A stretch of 64,000 nucleotides of DNA from Sediminibacterium sp. (GTDB lineage: Bacteria; Bacteroidota; Bacteroidia; Chitinophagales; Chitinophagaceae): contig JAGOAO010000001.1 of assembly GCA_017983845.1 (NCBI GenBank), forward strand, positions 182,078 through 246,077. The letters are read 5' to 3'. Numbering within the stretch: the stretch's first letter is position 1; the number at the start of each line of letters is the position of its first letter. The position numbers were made by a program, and so were the translations under genes. Shown here one piece after another: positions 10,801 to 17,411 of this stretch. Under the pieces are notes generated by a model. The model did no database searches. It saw only the letters and a list, made by a program, of their open reading frames with translations, and was not told the origin of the DNA.

Positions 10801-10876
10801 GCGCTTGTGCATTTAATGCAAGCAAGCCAAGAAACAGTCCTACAAAAGAGGACTTTACAATTTTTGAAAAATTCAT
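7850..10876 (-). CDS. SusC/RagA family TonB-dependent outer-membrane transporter
   Basis: 1008-residue TonB-linked outer-membrane barrel that imports substrate delivered by the adjacent SusD. In order: signal peptide ending near residue 26 (LNAQAQ), a carboxypeptidase-regulatory-like beta-sandwich at about 28-110, the SusC signature NEVVVVGYGTRK, a plug domain with LLQGRVAGVNV, NITIRGTSS and PLYVVDGVP, then a long barrel ending in an aromatic residue (GINARF), as barrel-assembly substrates do. The ATG at 10874-10876 directly precedes the signal peptide. The 304-base upstream region is shared with the divergent lacI gene and carries a perfect LacI-type palindrome plus a second 12-bp palindrome close to the start. 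Energy would come from the ExbBD-TonB genes at 15.3-18.3 kb. At about 1000 residues it is of normal size for the family. Confidence 0.96.
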   Translation of the reverse strand: MNFSKIVKSSFVGLFLGLLALNAQAQNKTVTGKVLDAKDGSPIAAASVVAKGTFTGAKTAADGTFAITVPSSVTKLVVSSVGYSSREVAAEGNVTVSLNQTSEQLNEVVVVGYGTRKVKDATGAVVSLGEKSFNKGVISSPEQLLQGRVAGVNVTSNSGEPGGAVNITIRGTSSVRSNNNPLYVVDGVPLYGGGTVGSAISVEGGTTARNPLSFLNPNDIENISILKDASSAAIYGARGANGVVLITTKSGKGKPSLTFNATTSVSTTANRYDLASPQEFVYGIKKTLESAGIDASGVGSNDKGFNTNWQDQVFQTAVSNSYNLAWGYSNSKTSLKLNGSYDNQEGIVKTQGLKRFTFGLKYSNQLTSKLKLDVTANQSIVKNSYAQVTNNAGYQGSLIGAMIGANPTFPIYGTNGLWFDNQDGNRNPVAILEGYKDNDTYNKLLANVSLSYKITENLTYKAIFGMENGASERLTFVDPRLPGAYIQGQINVRGRNYPTSDFALKGGRAAQQFLDQSSSLIEHTLNYDKTFKNGNNFQALAAYSYQKTTDYYRASQRWGQPGATKMLTNYNQYTGGQTVVYGDSTQVELQSYFTRLNYTMKDKYILSALVRVDGSSKFSSGNKYGTFPAFGFKWRMLEEKFAQNTLGKIFSNFDLRLNYGVTGNQEFPAYASLALQQSNFTGGTSVITNSNPNLKWEQTTTQGVGVDFSMFNGRLNGTVDYFNKSTQDLLFLISYPQPAASADRWVNLPGNVVNKGWEFGLDYQLVRPAYRGAFGWDVSYNMSFLKNNVEGFGSTVVNTGEVSGQGLSGAYAQTIRDGYPLFTFVMPTFLRFDAFGNGVYANGAKDELQGSALPKFNAGLTNSFSYKKFTASFFFNAVTGFVVYNNTANALLLKGSLKNAKNVTRDVVNSIENSINPGNVSTRFLEKGDYIRFANASINYAVDVKKGSFIKGLNLSLSGQNLGLFTKYSGLDPEVNVDKSRNGVPSRGFDYTATPRARVFTLGINARF

Positions 10877-10908
10877 AATTGGCAGTTTATTGGTTTAATA
10901 AGCAGTTA

Positions 10909-10915
10909 CAAAATA
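10909..10915 (-). promoter_or_regulatory. Candidate -7 box of susC
   Basis: On the minus strand this reads TATTTTG, one base short of the Bacteroidota consensus TAnnTTTG. It lies about 33 bases upstream of the susC start codon, a plausible distance for a short leader. No convincing -33 TTTG at the usual spacing was found. Confidence 0.35.
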
Positions 10916-10921
10916 CACATT

Positions 10922-10933
10922 TTTGATATCAAA
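10922..10933. promoter_or_regulatory. 12-bp palindrome TTTGATATCAAA upstream of susC
   Basis: Perfect 12-bp palindrome immediately upstream of the candidate susC -7 box, where a regulator bound there would overlap RNA polymerase. It lacks the central CG typical of LacI-family operators, so it may belong to another regulator or be chance in AT-rich DNA. Confidence 0.4.
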
Positions 10934-11115
10934 CAAATTTTTTGTTAAATAATTTTTAACTTTTTAACGAAAGGAATTACAACTGTTAGTTTTTATAGGG
11001 CAAATCACCCCCTAACAGCCCTTGTAAATCAATAATAGATTGATTTATTGCGTTTTGAATGTCCTATTGCCTCCTTTTCGCCCTAGTGCTCAAACCATTA
11101 AATATGTTTAAAATT

Positions 11116-11127
11116 GCAAACGTTTGC
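11116..11127. promoter_or_regulatory. LacI-family operator GCAAACGTTTGC
   Basis: Perfect 12-bp palindrome with the central CG and AAACGTTT core characteristic of LacI/GalR-family operators. It ends 53 bases before the lacI ATG, so autoregulation is likely; it is also about 240 bases from the susC start and could govern both directions. Confidence 0.75.
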
Positions 11128-11180
11128 GGTAAATTTTGTGTTAATTTTCCTTAAATTGAACTTCATAAAGCTTGCTTGCT

Positions 11181-12173
11181 ATGACGAACACCACCCTTAA
11201 ATTGTTGGCCCAACAATTGCAACTTAGTATCTCAACCGTATCTAGAGCATTGAAGGACCATCCAGATATTTCGACTGCTACCAAAGAGAAAGTACATGCG
11301 CTTGCCAATAGCCTAGACTATGAGCCCAATGCCTACGCAATTCAATTGAGAACGCAGAGCAGTAAGATTTTTGGCGTGATTGTACCCGCAATTGCCAACT
11401 TGTTTTATGATAGTTTTATTGCTGCAATTGAAGAAGAGAGTAGAAAGAATGGATACGCGTTGATGATTTTACAATCCAGTAACAATACTGAAAACGAATT
11501 AAATAACTTGAAGATTTTTAGGCAGAACAGAGTGTCTGGTGTTTTCGCTTGCTTGTCTGCACACACACAGAATTTAGACGTGTATGAAAAAATGAGTGAA
11601 AGAGATATTCCCGTTGTATTTTTTGATATCGTACCCAAAGAAAATAAATACACTAAAGTAAGAATGGCCGATGAAAGATGCGCCATCATTGCCGCAGAAA
11701 ATATCATTCAAAGAGGCGCTAAACGTGTGCTCGCATTATTTGGCGACCCGGCATTATCTATTAGTCAAAAAAGGAAACAAGCATTCCAACAATTCATGGA
11801 AAAGTATGCACCAAAGACACACTGTACTTATGCCCATACCAACAGTTCGATAGAGGCAGAAACAGTTTTCTCAAAACATTATAATAAAGCGCAGAAATTC
11901 GACACTGTATTTGCCATGACCGATGAAATATTAATTGGGGTGATGAAATCTATACAAGCATTGAATATTAGAGTACCTAATGAAATTGGTGTAATTAGTA
12001 TTAGCAATGGATTTATTCCAAGTTTATACCATCCTAATATTAGTTACGTAGAAACAAGTGGATATGAATTAGGTAAATTAGCCTTTGTTCAGATGTTGGC
12101 AAATATCAAAGGAGGAAAGACCTTATCTGAATTAACAGTGGATGCTAAATTTGTAGAAGGTGGCTCTATGTAA
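11181..12173 (+). CDS. LacI-family transcriptional regulator
   Basis: 330-residue LacI/GalR-type repressor or activator. The N-terminal helix-turn-helix is plain: TLKLLAQQLQLSISTVSRAL, with the hinge segment near residues 45-60, followed by a periplasmic-binding-protein-like effector domain (GVIVPAIANLFYDSFIAAIE) to the end. I chose the ATG at 11181 over a TTG three codons upstream because it places the HTH at the usual distance from the N-terminus. It is divergent from susC with a LacI-type operator between them, and 20 bases upstream of a HAD gene in the same direction. LacI regulators usually sense sugars or nucleosides; here it probably controls susCD and itself. The ligand is unknown. 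Confidence 0.93.
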   Translation: MTNTTLKLLAQQLQLSISTVSRALKDHPDISTATKEKVHALANSLDYEPNAYAIQLRTQSSKIFGVIVPAIANLFYDSFIAAIEEESRKNGYALMILQSSNNTENELNNLKIFRQNRVSGVFACLSAHTQNLDVYEKMSERDIPVVFFDIVPKENKYTKVRMADERCAIIAAENIIQRGAKRVLALFGDPALSISQKRKQAFQQFMEKYAPKTHCTYAHTNSSIEAETVFSKHYNKAQKFDTVFAMTDEILIGVMKSIQALNIRVPNEIGVISISNGFIPSLYHPNISYVETSGYELGKLAFVQMLANIKGGKTLSELTVDAKFVEGGSM

Positions 12174-12193
12174 ATTTAAAAGTTGAATACCCC

Positions 12194-12862
12194 ATGTTTA
12201 AATTAGATACCCATAAATACAAAGCTTTTCTTTTTGATTTAAATGGCACCATGATTCACGACATGCCTTACCATGTTAGTGCTTGGCATAAAGTCATTCA
12301 ATCATTAGGTGGCGCGTTATCCGAAGAAGCGATGAAGCAGGAATGCTATGGTAAGGGAGAAGAAATGTTAGAAAGAATTTTTCCTGGAAAATATAGTGTG
12401 CAAGAAAGAATAAAAATTAGTGAAGCAAAAGAGGCCAAATACAGAGCTGACTTTTTACCTGAACTAAAACTAATCAATGGACTTGAGCAAACATTGCAAC
12501 AAGCCAGCCTGCTAGACATTAAAATGGGTATAGGATCTGCTGCAAATAATTTAAATATCGATTTTGTTGTAGACCATCTTGCAATTCGATATTTTATGCA
12601 AGCCATTATAAGTGGCGAGATGGTAAAAGAAAGCAAACCTCATCCAGAAACATTTATACGTTGTGCTGCTGCCTTAAGAATAGCAACAAATCATTGTTTG
12701 GTTTTTGAAGATACGCCCAAAGGGGTCGCTTGTGCAGCAAATGCTGGCATGGATGTGTTTGTACTTACTACATCGCATCCTATTCATGATTTTGAAGGCT
12801 TTACTAATATCATTCATTTTGCAGACGACTACCAATGTATCGTTGACGGATTCTTAACTTAA
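12194..12862 (+). CDS. Beta-phosphoglucomutase-like HAD-superfamily protein
   Basis: 222-residue HAD subfamily I protein. Motif I is FLFDLNGTM (Asp15 as the expected nucleophile), followed by the cap-entry segment MPYHVSAWHKV resembling beta-phosphoglucomutase. Motif II is GIGSAANN, motif III is the Lys of ESKPHPETF, and motif IV is VFEDTPKGVACAANAGM. The second Asp of the usual DxD, the acid/base in phosphoglucomutases and phosphatases, is Asn17 here. It follows lacI by 20 bases and probably shares its transcript, which suggests a role in handling an imported sugar as its phosphate. Its last 4 bases overlap the 3' end of the convergent mmuM. The family is sure; the reaction is not, because of the Asn. 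Confidence 0.88.
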   Translation: MFKLDTHKYKAFLFDLNGTMIHDMPYHVSAWHKVIQSLGGALSEEAMKQECYGKGEEMLERIFPGKYSVQERIKISEAKEAKYRADFLPELKLINGLEQTLQQASLLDIKMGIGSAANNLNIDFVVDHLAIRYFMQAIISGEMVKESKPHPETFIRCAAALRIATNHCLVFEDTPKGVACAANAGMDVFVLTTSHPIHDFEGFTNIIHFADDYQCIVDGFLT

Positions 12863-13797
12863 TGCGCTTTAAGTTGACTTAGTTGTTGAATATCTAAAGG
12901 GCTTGTTCTGCAACAGCCTCCAACGATATGTGCACCTGTTTCAATCCATTCTTTTGCTTCTGCTGCAAAATTCGAATTACAAGTTGGATTCGAATTCCAT
13001 TGTTTTAAAACAGCGTCATATTGTTCCCCTTTATTCGGGTAAACTACAATCAATTTGTTTGTTTTTTGTTTGGCCACTTGAATCAATGAAAGCATATATT
13101 GTGGCGCAGTGCAATTCACGCCTAATGCAATCACATTCTCGGCATCATTTAAATGATCAATTGCGTCTTCAAATTTTTCGCCACTTGACAATTGCATCTC
13201 ATTCTTACAACTAAAACTCACCCAAGCTTGCACTTCGGGATACGCTTTTAAAATTGTTTTAATTGCTATCGCTTCATCAATACAGGGGATTGTTTCAAAA
13301 GCTATTAGATCTACTCCAGTTTGCACTAAAACAGCTAAACGTTCTTGATGAAAATGAATCAATTCCTCTATACTTACATCCACATAGCCTGTGTATTCAG
13401 ATCCGTCTGCCTGAGCTGCTCCATAAGGACCAATGGAAGCTGCAATTAATGGCTTTACTGATTGGGGTTCTGTGGCATGCAATAGCAACTCTTCTCTTGC
13501 TTCTTTTGCGATGGATACACTTAATTGCATCAATTCAATTGCTGTTTGTTTTGAATACCCTTGTTTTTCAAAGCCTTCAAAACTTGCTTGATAACTTGCA
13601 GTTGAAATAATATTTGCTCCCGCCTCTAAATAATCCTTATGCACTTGGCGAATCAATGCAGGTTGCTCTATCAATAATTTAGCGGACCATAAAGCATGAT
13701 TTAAATTTGCTCCCCTTGCTTCCAATTCTGTAGCCAATGCGCCATCTAATACAACAAAACCTTGTGATTGTATAAAAGGATCTAATAGAGTTGCCAT
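12859..13797 (-). CDS. mmuM: Homocysteine S-methyltransferase
   Basis: 312-residue zinc-dependent methyltransferase of the MmuM/YagD type, which moves a methyl group from S-methylmethionine (or SAM) to homocysteine to make methionine. The N-terminus has VLDGALATELEARG; the zinc ligands are visible as the Cys of GVNCTAPQ and the CysCys of GGCCRTSP near the C-terminus. The length fits a stand-alone enzyme and is far shorter than MetH. It begins 21 bases downstream of mnmE on the same strand, so the two probably share a transcript. The symbol is by family resemblance; the methyl donor is not readable from the sequence. Confidence 0.9.
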   Translation of the reverse strand: MATLLDPFIQSQGFVVLDGALATELEARGANLNHALWSAKLLIEQPALIRQVHKDYLEAGANIISTASYQASFEGFEKQGYSKQTAIELMQLSVSIAKEAREELLLHATEPQSVKPLIAASIGPYGAAQADGSEYTGYVDVSIEELIHFHQERLAVLVQTGVDLIAFETIPCIDEAIAIKTILKAYPEVQAWVSFSCKNEMQLSSGEKFEDAIDHLNDAENVIALGVNCTAPQYMLSLIQVAKQKTNKLIVVYPNKGEQYDAVLKQWNSNPTCNSNFAAEAKEWIETGAHIVGGCCRTSPLDIQQLSQLKAH

Positions 13798-13818
13798 AGT
13801 AAAAAATTTATTGCATGA

Positions 13819-15201
13819 TTACTTTCCGATACAAAATTTAGAGAAGATAAAGTCAAGTTGGTCTTCATTGGTGATCTCACCAGTAATCGTACCTAAATAA
13901 TGTAATGCCTGTCGAATATCTAAGGCCAATAAATCGCCCGTTACATTTTGTATCAATCCAGTTTCCACGTCATTCAATGCTAGCATTAATTTTTTCAATG
14001 ACGCCACATGTCTTGCATTGGTCACAATCGTGCCTTCCTTATTTAAAGCATCGCCTACCACTTTTTGATTCAATGCATTTTCTAATGCAAGGATATTTTG
14101 TTTGTCTTTGGCAGAAATAAATATGACTTCTGCAAATGCCGGATCGGTTTGCATGGATGGATTTAAAGCCAAGTCGATTTTATTCCCAACTAAAATTAAT
14201 TTTTCATTGGCAACACCAATTTCTGACTGCCATGTTTTTATCTGCTCTATTGTGTGCGTACTTGCATCAAATAAAGCAACCACAATATCTGCTTCTTCAA
14301 TTTTTTCCCTACTCTTTTCGATACCCATTTGTTCAATACTATCTTCCGTCTGCATTCTAATGCCTGCTGTATCAATTAATTTATACAACACGCCCTGTAT
14401 ATTCAAATACTCTTCTACCGTATCTCGAGTGGTTCCTGGAATATCACTCACCAATGCCCTGTTCTCGTTTAACAAAGCATTTAGCAAAGTAGACTTCCCT
14501 GCATTGGGTTTGCCTACAATGGCTACTTGTACACCGTTCTTAATGACGTTCCCTAATTTAAAAGAATCATATAATTCTTGTGTCTTTAATTGCAACTGAT
14601 GCACCAAATTTTCTAACTCTTTTTTGTTGGCAAAAGCAACGTCTTCTTGAGAAAAATCCAATTCCAATTCAATCAATGCAGAAAACTTAATTAGCTTTTC
14701 ACGCATCAATTGTAAATCAGTTGAGAACCCTCCCTTTAAATTATGCAATGCTGTTTTTCTTGCAGCTTCTGTATTACTCGCAATTAGATCTGCCACTGCT
14801 TCTGCTTGGGTTAAGTCCAATTTCGCGTTTAAAAATGCGCGTTGCGTAAATTCACCCGGCTTGGCCATTCTTGCGCCTCGCTCAATCATTAATTGTAAAA
14901 TGGAGTCCTGAATAAATGGAGAGCCATGGCAGGAAATTTCTACTACTTCCTCGCCTGTATAAGACTTTGGAGCTCTATAAATACTTGCTACTACTTCGTC
15001 TAGTACAATCCCCTTGTCCACTAATTTTCCAAAATGCACTGTATGCGAAGCTTGCTTGGCTAAATCCTTTTTCTCAAAAACGGTATTGACAATTTCAATG
15101 GCTTCTGGGCCACTCAATCGGATGACTGCAATGGCGCCAAGGCCAGGTGCGGTAGCCAGTGCTACAATCGTGTCATTCCAGGTACTTAAAGTGCTTTGCA
15201 T
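13819..15201 (-). CDS. mnmE: tRNA uridine-5-carboxymethylaminomethyl modification GTPase MnmE
   Basis: 460-residue GTPase that works with MnmG to modify the wobble uridine of certain tRNAs. In order: the folate-binding N-terminal domain (IVALATAPGLGAIAVIRLSG), a helical domain, and an inserted G domain with P-loop GKPNAGKSTLLN, switch II DTAG and NKID. It ends in CIGK with the conserved Cys457. I chose the ATG at 15199-15201 over a TTG six codons upstream, because the latter would lie inside the promoter motif TAATTTTG. The start codon sits 5 bases after that motif and just downstream of the tonB terminator. mmuM follows on the same strand. Confidence 0.97.
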   Translation of the reverse strand: MQSTLSTWNDTIVALATAPGLGAIAVIRLSGPEAIEIVNTVFEKKDLAKQASHTVHFGKLVDKGIVLDEVVASIYRAPKSYTGEEVVEISCHGSPFIQDSILQLMIERGARMAKPGEFTQRAFLNAKLDLTQAEAVADLIASNTEAARKTALHNLKGGFSTDLQLMREKLIKFSALIELELDFSQEDVAFANKKELENLVHQLQLKTQELYDSFKLGNVIKNGVQVAIVGKPNAGKSTLLNALLNENRALVSDIPGTTRDTVEEYLNIQGVLYKLIDTAGIRMQTEDSIEQMGIEKSREKIEEADIVVALFDASTHTIEQIKTWQSEIGVANEKLILVGNKIDLALNPSMQTDPAFAEVIFISAKDKQNILALENALNQKVVGDALNKEGTIVTNARHVASLKKLMLALNDVETGLIQNVTGDLLALDIRQALHYLGTITGEITNEDQLDFIFSKFCIGK

Positions 15202-15206
15202 GGATG

Positions 15207-15214
15207 CAAAATTA
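15207..15214 (-). promoter_or_regulatory. TAnnTTTG box of mnmE
   Basis: TAATTTTG on the minus strand, an exact match to the Bacteroidota -7 consensus, ending 5 bases before the mnmE ATG. This would give a leaderless or near-leaderless mRNA. It lies just downstream of the tonB terminator hairpin. Confidence 0.55.
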
Positions 15215-15217
15215 CAC

Positions 15218-15241
15218 AAAAAAGGCTCCCAATTGGGAGCC
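15218..15241 (-). terminator. Intrinsic terminator of the exbB-tonB operon
   Basis: GGCTCCCAATTGGGAGCC, an 18-base perfect palindrome at 15224-15241, followed on the minus strand by six U (plus-strand A run 15218-15223). It begins 25 bases after the tonB stop and abuts the mnmE promoter box. Its CTCCC-AATT-GGGAG core recurs in the terminator near 21.06 kb. Confidence 0.88.
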
Positions 15242-15266
15242 TTTTTATATTGAATGCGATTGAGTC

Positions 15267-16094
15267 TTAGTCTTCTGAAACCATGAAAACAATTGCTTGT
15301 CGATGTCTGTAAATTACATTACGTCCATTTTGGATAGCAGGCTTCCATTTTGGACCTCTTTGAATTACACGCACAGCTTCTTCTTTAGTACCATAACCAG
15401 GATCGTTCTCTGCTCTAACTTCAGAGATAGCACCATCCTTTGCTACGATGAAAGAAACGACTACAGAATACTTTCCTGTAGGTGCACCATTTTCAACAGG
15501 CAAATCTCTATTCAAAGTACGCTCTAGGTATCTTACCCATCCACCTTGTCCACCTGGGAACTCAGCAGGGATTTGAACCACATTGAATACTTTATCATAG
15601 TCTTCATCCACTTTTGGGGCTTCAACTGGACCGGTGCTTTGCTCTACAGGAGCCACTAGTCCGTCGTCTTTAGAACCCTCTTGGTTGAATGAGCCAATCT
15701 TGGTGTCTTCTAATTTTTCAACTTCCTTGATCTCGTCTTCTTCCTTCACTTCCTCGTCTTTAACAATCTTTGGAGGAGTGAACTTAGTCACTTCTACCTT
15801 AGGAGGTTCTTGCTTTGGTGGTGGAGGTGGTGGAGGTGGTTCTGGCTTCTTTTCATCTTGATTTACGTTCTCTAAAGATAAATCTACAGCAACCACTTCT
15901 ACTTTATCATTCTTAATAGAATTTGATAAAATTGCACCAACAGACAACGCCACAGTCACAAGGATCATTCCTAATAGACCGTTTCTCAAACGCTTATTAT
16001 ACGTTCTACGTAAATCATAAGCGCCGTAAGCTTTGTTCTTGCCTTCGAAAAGGATATCAAGAAAATCGGCGGTTAATATTTTATTTATGTCCAT
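15267..16094 (-). CDS. tonB: Energy transducer TonB
   Basis: 275-residue TonB, which carries proton-motive force from ExbB/ExbD to outer-membrane transporters. A cytoplasmic stretch with GKNKAYGAYDLRRTYNKRL is followed by one membrane helix at about 37-57, a Pro/Lys/Glu-rich periplasmic linker (a run of prolines in KKPEPPPPPPPPKQEPPK, then many Glu-Val-Lys), and a C-terminal TonB domain with VQIPAEFPGG and ISEVRAENDPGYG. It is the last gene of the exbB-exbD-exbD-tonB unit, 11 bases after the second exbD, and is closed by a strong terminator. The long cytoplasmic N-terminus is usual in Bacteroidota. The obvious local client is the SusC transporter at 7.9-10.9 kb, though one TonB may serve many. 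Confidence 0.94.
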   Translation of the reverse strand: MDINKILTADFLDILFEGKNKAYGAYDLRRTYNKRLRNGLLGMILVTVALSVGAILSNSIKNDKVEVVAVDLSLENVNQDEKKPEPPPPPPPPKQEPPKVEVTKFTPPKIVKDEEVKEEDEIKEVEKLEDTKIGSFNQEGSKDDGLVAPVEQSTGPVEAPKVDEDYDKVFNVVQIPAEFPGGQGGWVRYLERTLNRDLPVENGAPTGKYSVVVSFIVAKDGAISEVRAENDPGYGTKEEAVRVIQRGPKWKPAIQNGRNVIYRHRQAIVFMVSED

Positions 16095-16105
16095 GTTTAA
16101 TGCTT

Positions 16106-16690
16106 TTAATTACTTGCCGAAGTTTGTGAACTTGCATCAGAGATTTTTACCAACTGGGATTCCCCGTCAGAAATATCCACTAATGCATATTTTTTTACAA
16201 CGTTAATCGCCATTTCATCCAAGATGTCAATTACATTTTTGTAATTACATTCTGCACTAGGTTTGATCACCACTACAAAATCCTTGTAAGGATTTTCAGC
16301 ATCTGTTGATCTACTTCTAACGTCAGCTTTCTTTTTCAAGATCACATCACGGATAGAGTTTTCACCGTTAAATGAGGCAGAAAGAAAATTAGAACCATCT
16401 GATTTTAATTGACCTTCATAATAATAGATATGATTATCCGCCCCCATTAAGATAGTTAGAACACCAGACTCCTTTGCTTTGTTTTGGTCTTCTGGATTCA
16501 CCTTATCATCAGGCAAAAACAACTTTAACGCTGTTGGTTGGCTCATGGTTGTGGTAAAGATGAAGAAGGTAATCAATAAGAAACCTAAGTCCACCATTGG
16601 CGTTAAGTCAACGCGCGTTGATAACTTTTTTCCTTTCTTGACCCCTGGTCCTTTCTTATGGCCACCACCCGAGGTATCTAATTCTGCCAT
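16106..16690 (-). CDS. exbD: Biopolymer transport protein ExbD (second copy)
   Basis: 194-residue ExbD/TolR-family subunit of the TonB motor. A Lys/Gly-rich cytoplasmic start leads into a single membrane helix with the essential Asp in the VDLTPMVDLGFLLITFFIFT segment (the Asp of MVD is the proton carrier). The rest is a periplasmic domain ending in a Ser-rich tail. It is longer than classical ExbD (about 140 residues), as is common in Bacteroidota. It lies 28 bases after the first exbD and 11 before tonB. Confidence 0.94.
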   Translation of the reverse strand: MAELDTSGGGHKKGPGVKKGKKLSTRVDLTPMVDLGFLLITFFIFTTTMSQPTALKLFLPDDKVNPEDQNKAKESGVLTILMGADNHIYYYEGQLKSDGSNFLSASFNGENSIRDVILKKKADVRSRSTDAENPYKDFVVVIKPSAECNYKNVIDILDEMAINVVKKYALVDISDGESQLVKISDASSQTSASN

Positions 16691-16718
16691 TGTAAGCGCT
16701 TTTAATTAGTTATTAAAA

Positions 16719-17366
16719 TTAATCTTCCTGTTTTTCACCCTTCATAGAACTCTTCCATAATTCAGAGCCTTCTGGAGCGTTTTCAGGATTGGTAACCATT
16801 TGAAACTTCAACAATTCATTTTTCTTGAAAGCAGCAATGACATTTTTAAATGCAGGATACTTGGCAACATTGTCCCCTTTTAATAAAAGGTCCATTTTTT
16901 CACCAGCATATGCATCTTTCACTACTTGCATCCAATAGATCAATTCATTGTTTGTGCTATCCTTACATGGTATACCAGGTAATTGATCGCCTTTTCTGTT
17001 TTCTTCAGGAATAGATAAAAAAGAATTCAATCCACTTAATGGAGCACCAATGAAACCTGCTTTTTTGAAAGCAGCCACATTGATACCTAAGTTACGTTGG
17101 CTATTCACCGTGTTCGCAACTAGTTCTTTCTTTTGTTCGTCATCCATGGTTAGGAAAACCTTACCATCCTTATCAATTGTAACTAAGACGAAGTCCTTGT
17201 TTGGAGCAATTTTAGAAGCCACCGAACTTGGTGTTTCTACTGCAATTGCTTCTGCAGGCTTGAACTTAGTTGTCAAGATGAAGAAAGACAATAAAAGGAA
17301 GGCCACATCGCACATGGCTGTCATGTCGATGGCAGTACTCTTACGAGGTAATTTGGCTCTACCCAT
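16719..17366 (-). CDS. exbD: Biopolymer transport protein ExbD (first copy)
   Basis: 215-residue ExbD/TolR-family protein, paralogous to the next gene. The N-terminus has Lys/Arg residues followed by a single membrane helix with the conserved Asp in TAMCDVAFLLLSFFILTT. The periplasmic part carries an insertion with Cys residues and a LLLKGD segment. Two different ExbD proteins per operon are usual in this phylum and may form a heterodimer inside the ExbB pentamer. It follows exbB by 45 bases. Confidence 0.93.
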   Translation of the reverse strand: MGRAKLPRKSTAIDMTAMCDVAFLLLSFFILTTKFKPAEAIAVETPSSVASKIAPNKDFVLVTIDKDGKVFLTMDDEQKKELVANTVNSQRNLGINVAAFKKAGFIGAPLSGLNSFLSIPEENRKGDQLPGIPCKDSTNNELIYWMQVVKDAYAGEKMDLLLKGDNVAKYPAFKNVIAAFKKNELLKFQMVTNPENAPEGSELWKSSMKGEKQED

Positions 17367-17411
17367 TGTATAGTCTTTTAATATTGTTAAGGCTAGGCCT
17401 TAATGAATGAT

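Larger units (their letters stand above)
10877..11180. other. Divergent susC/lacI intergenic region
   Basis: 304 bases between the divergent starts of susC and lacI. Besides the two palindromes and the candidate promoter listed separately, it holds an inverted repeat with 8-base arms AAATCAAT (11026-11033) and ATTGATTT (11039-11046). I see no open frame and no RNA gene in it. Confidence 0.8.

Noticed and set aside
7850..10876. Frameshift or phase-variable repeat in susC
   Set aside because: The frame is open over 1008 codons from signal peptide to the aromatic C-terminus, and no homopolymer or invertible repeat of note was seen.
14102..14599. 165-codon plus-strand open frame opposite mnmE
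   Set aside because: It is fully antisense to a well-conserved gene, has no start context and reads as a shadow of its codon pattern. The same holds for 19497-19970 and 29200-29697.
15780..15850. GGT/GGA-rich repeat resembling a microsatellite
   Set aside because: It encodes the Pro-rich linker of TonB on the minus strand and needs no separate explanation.
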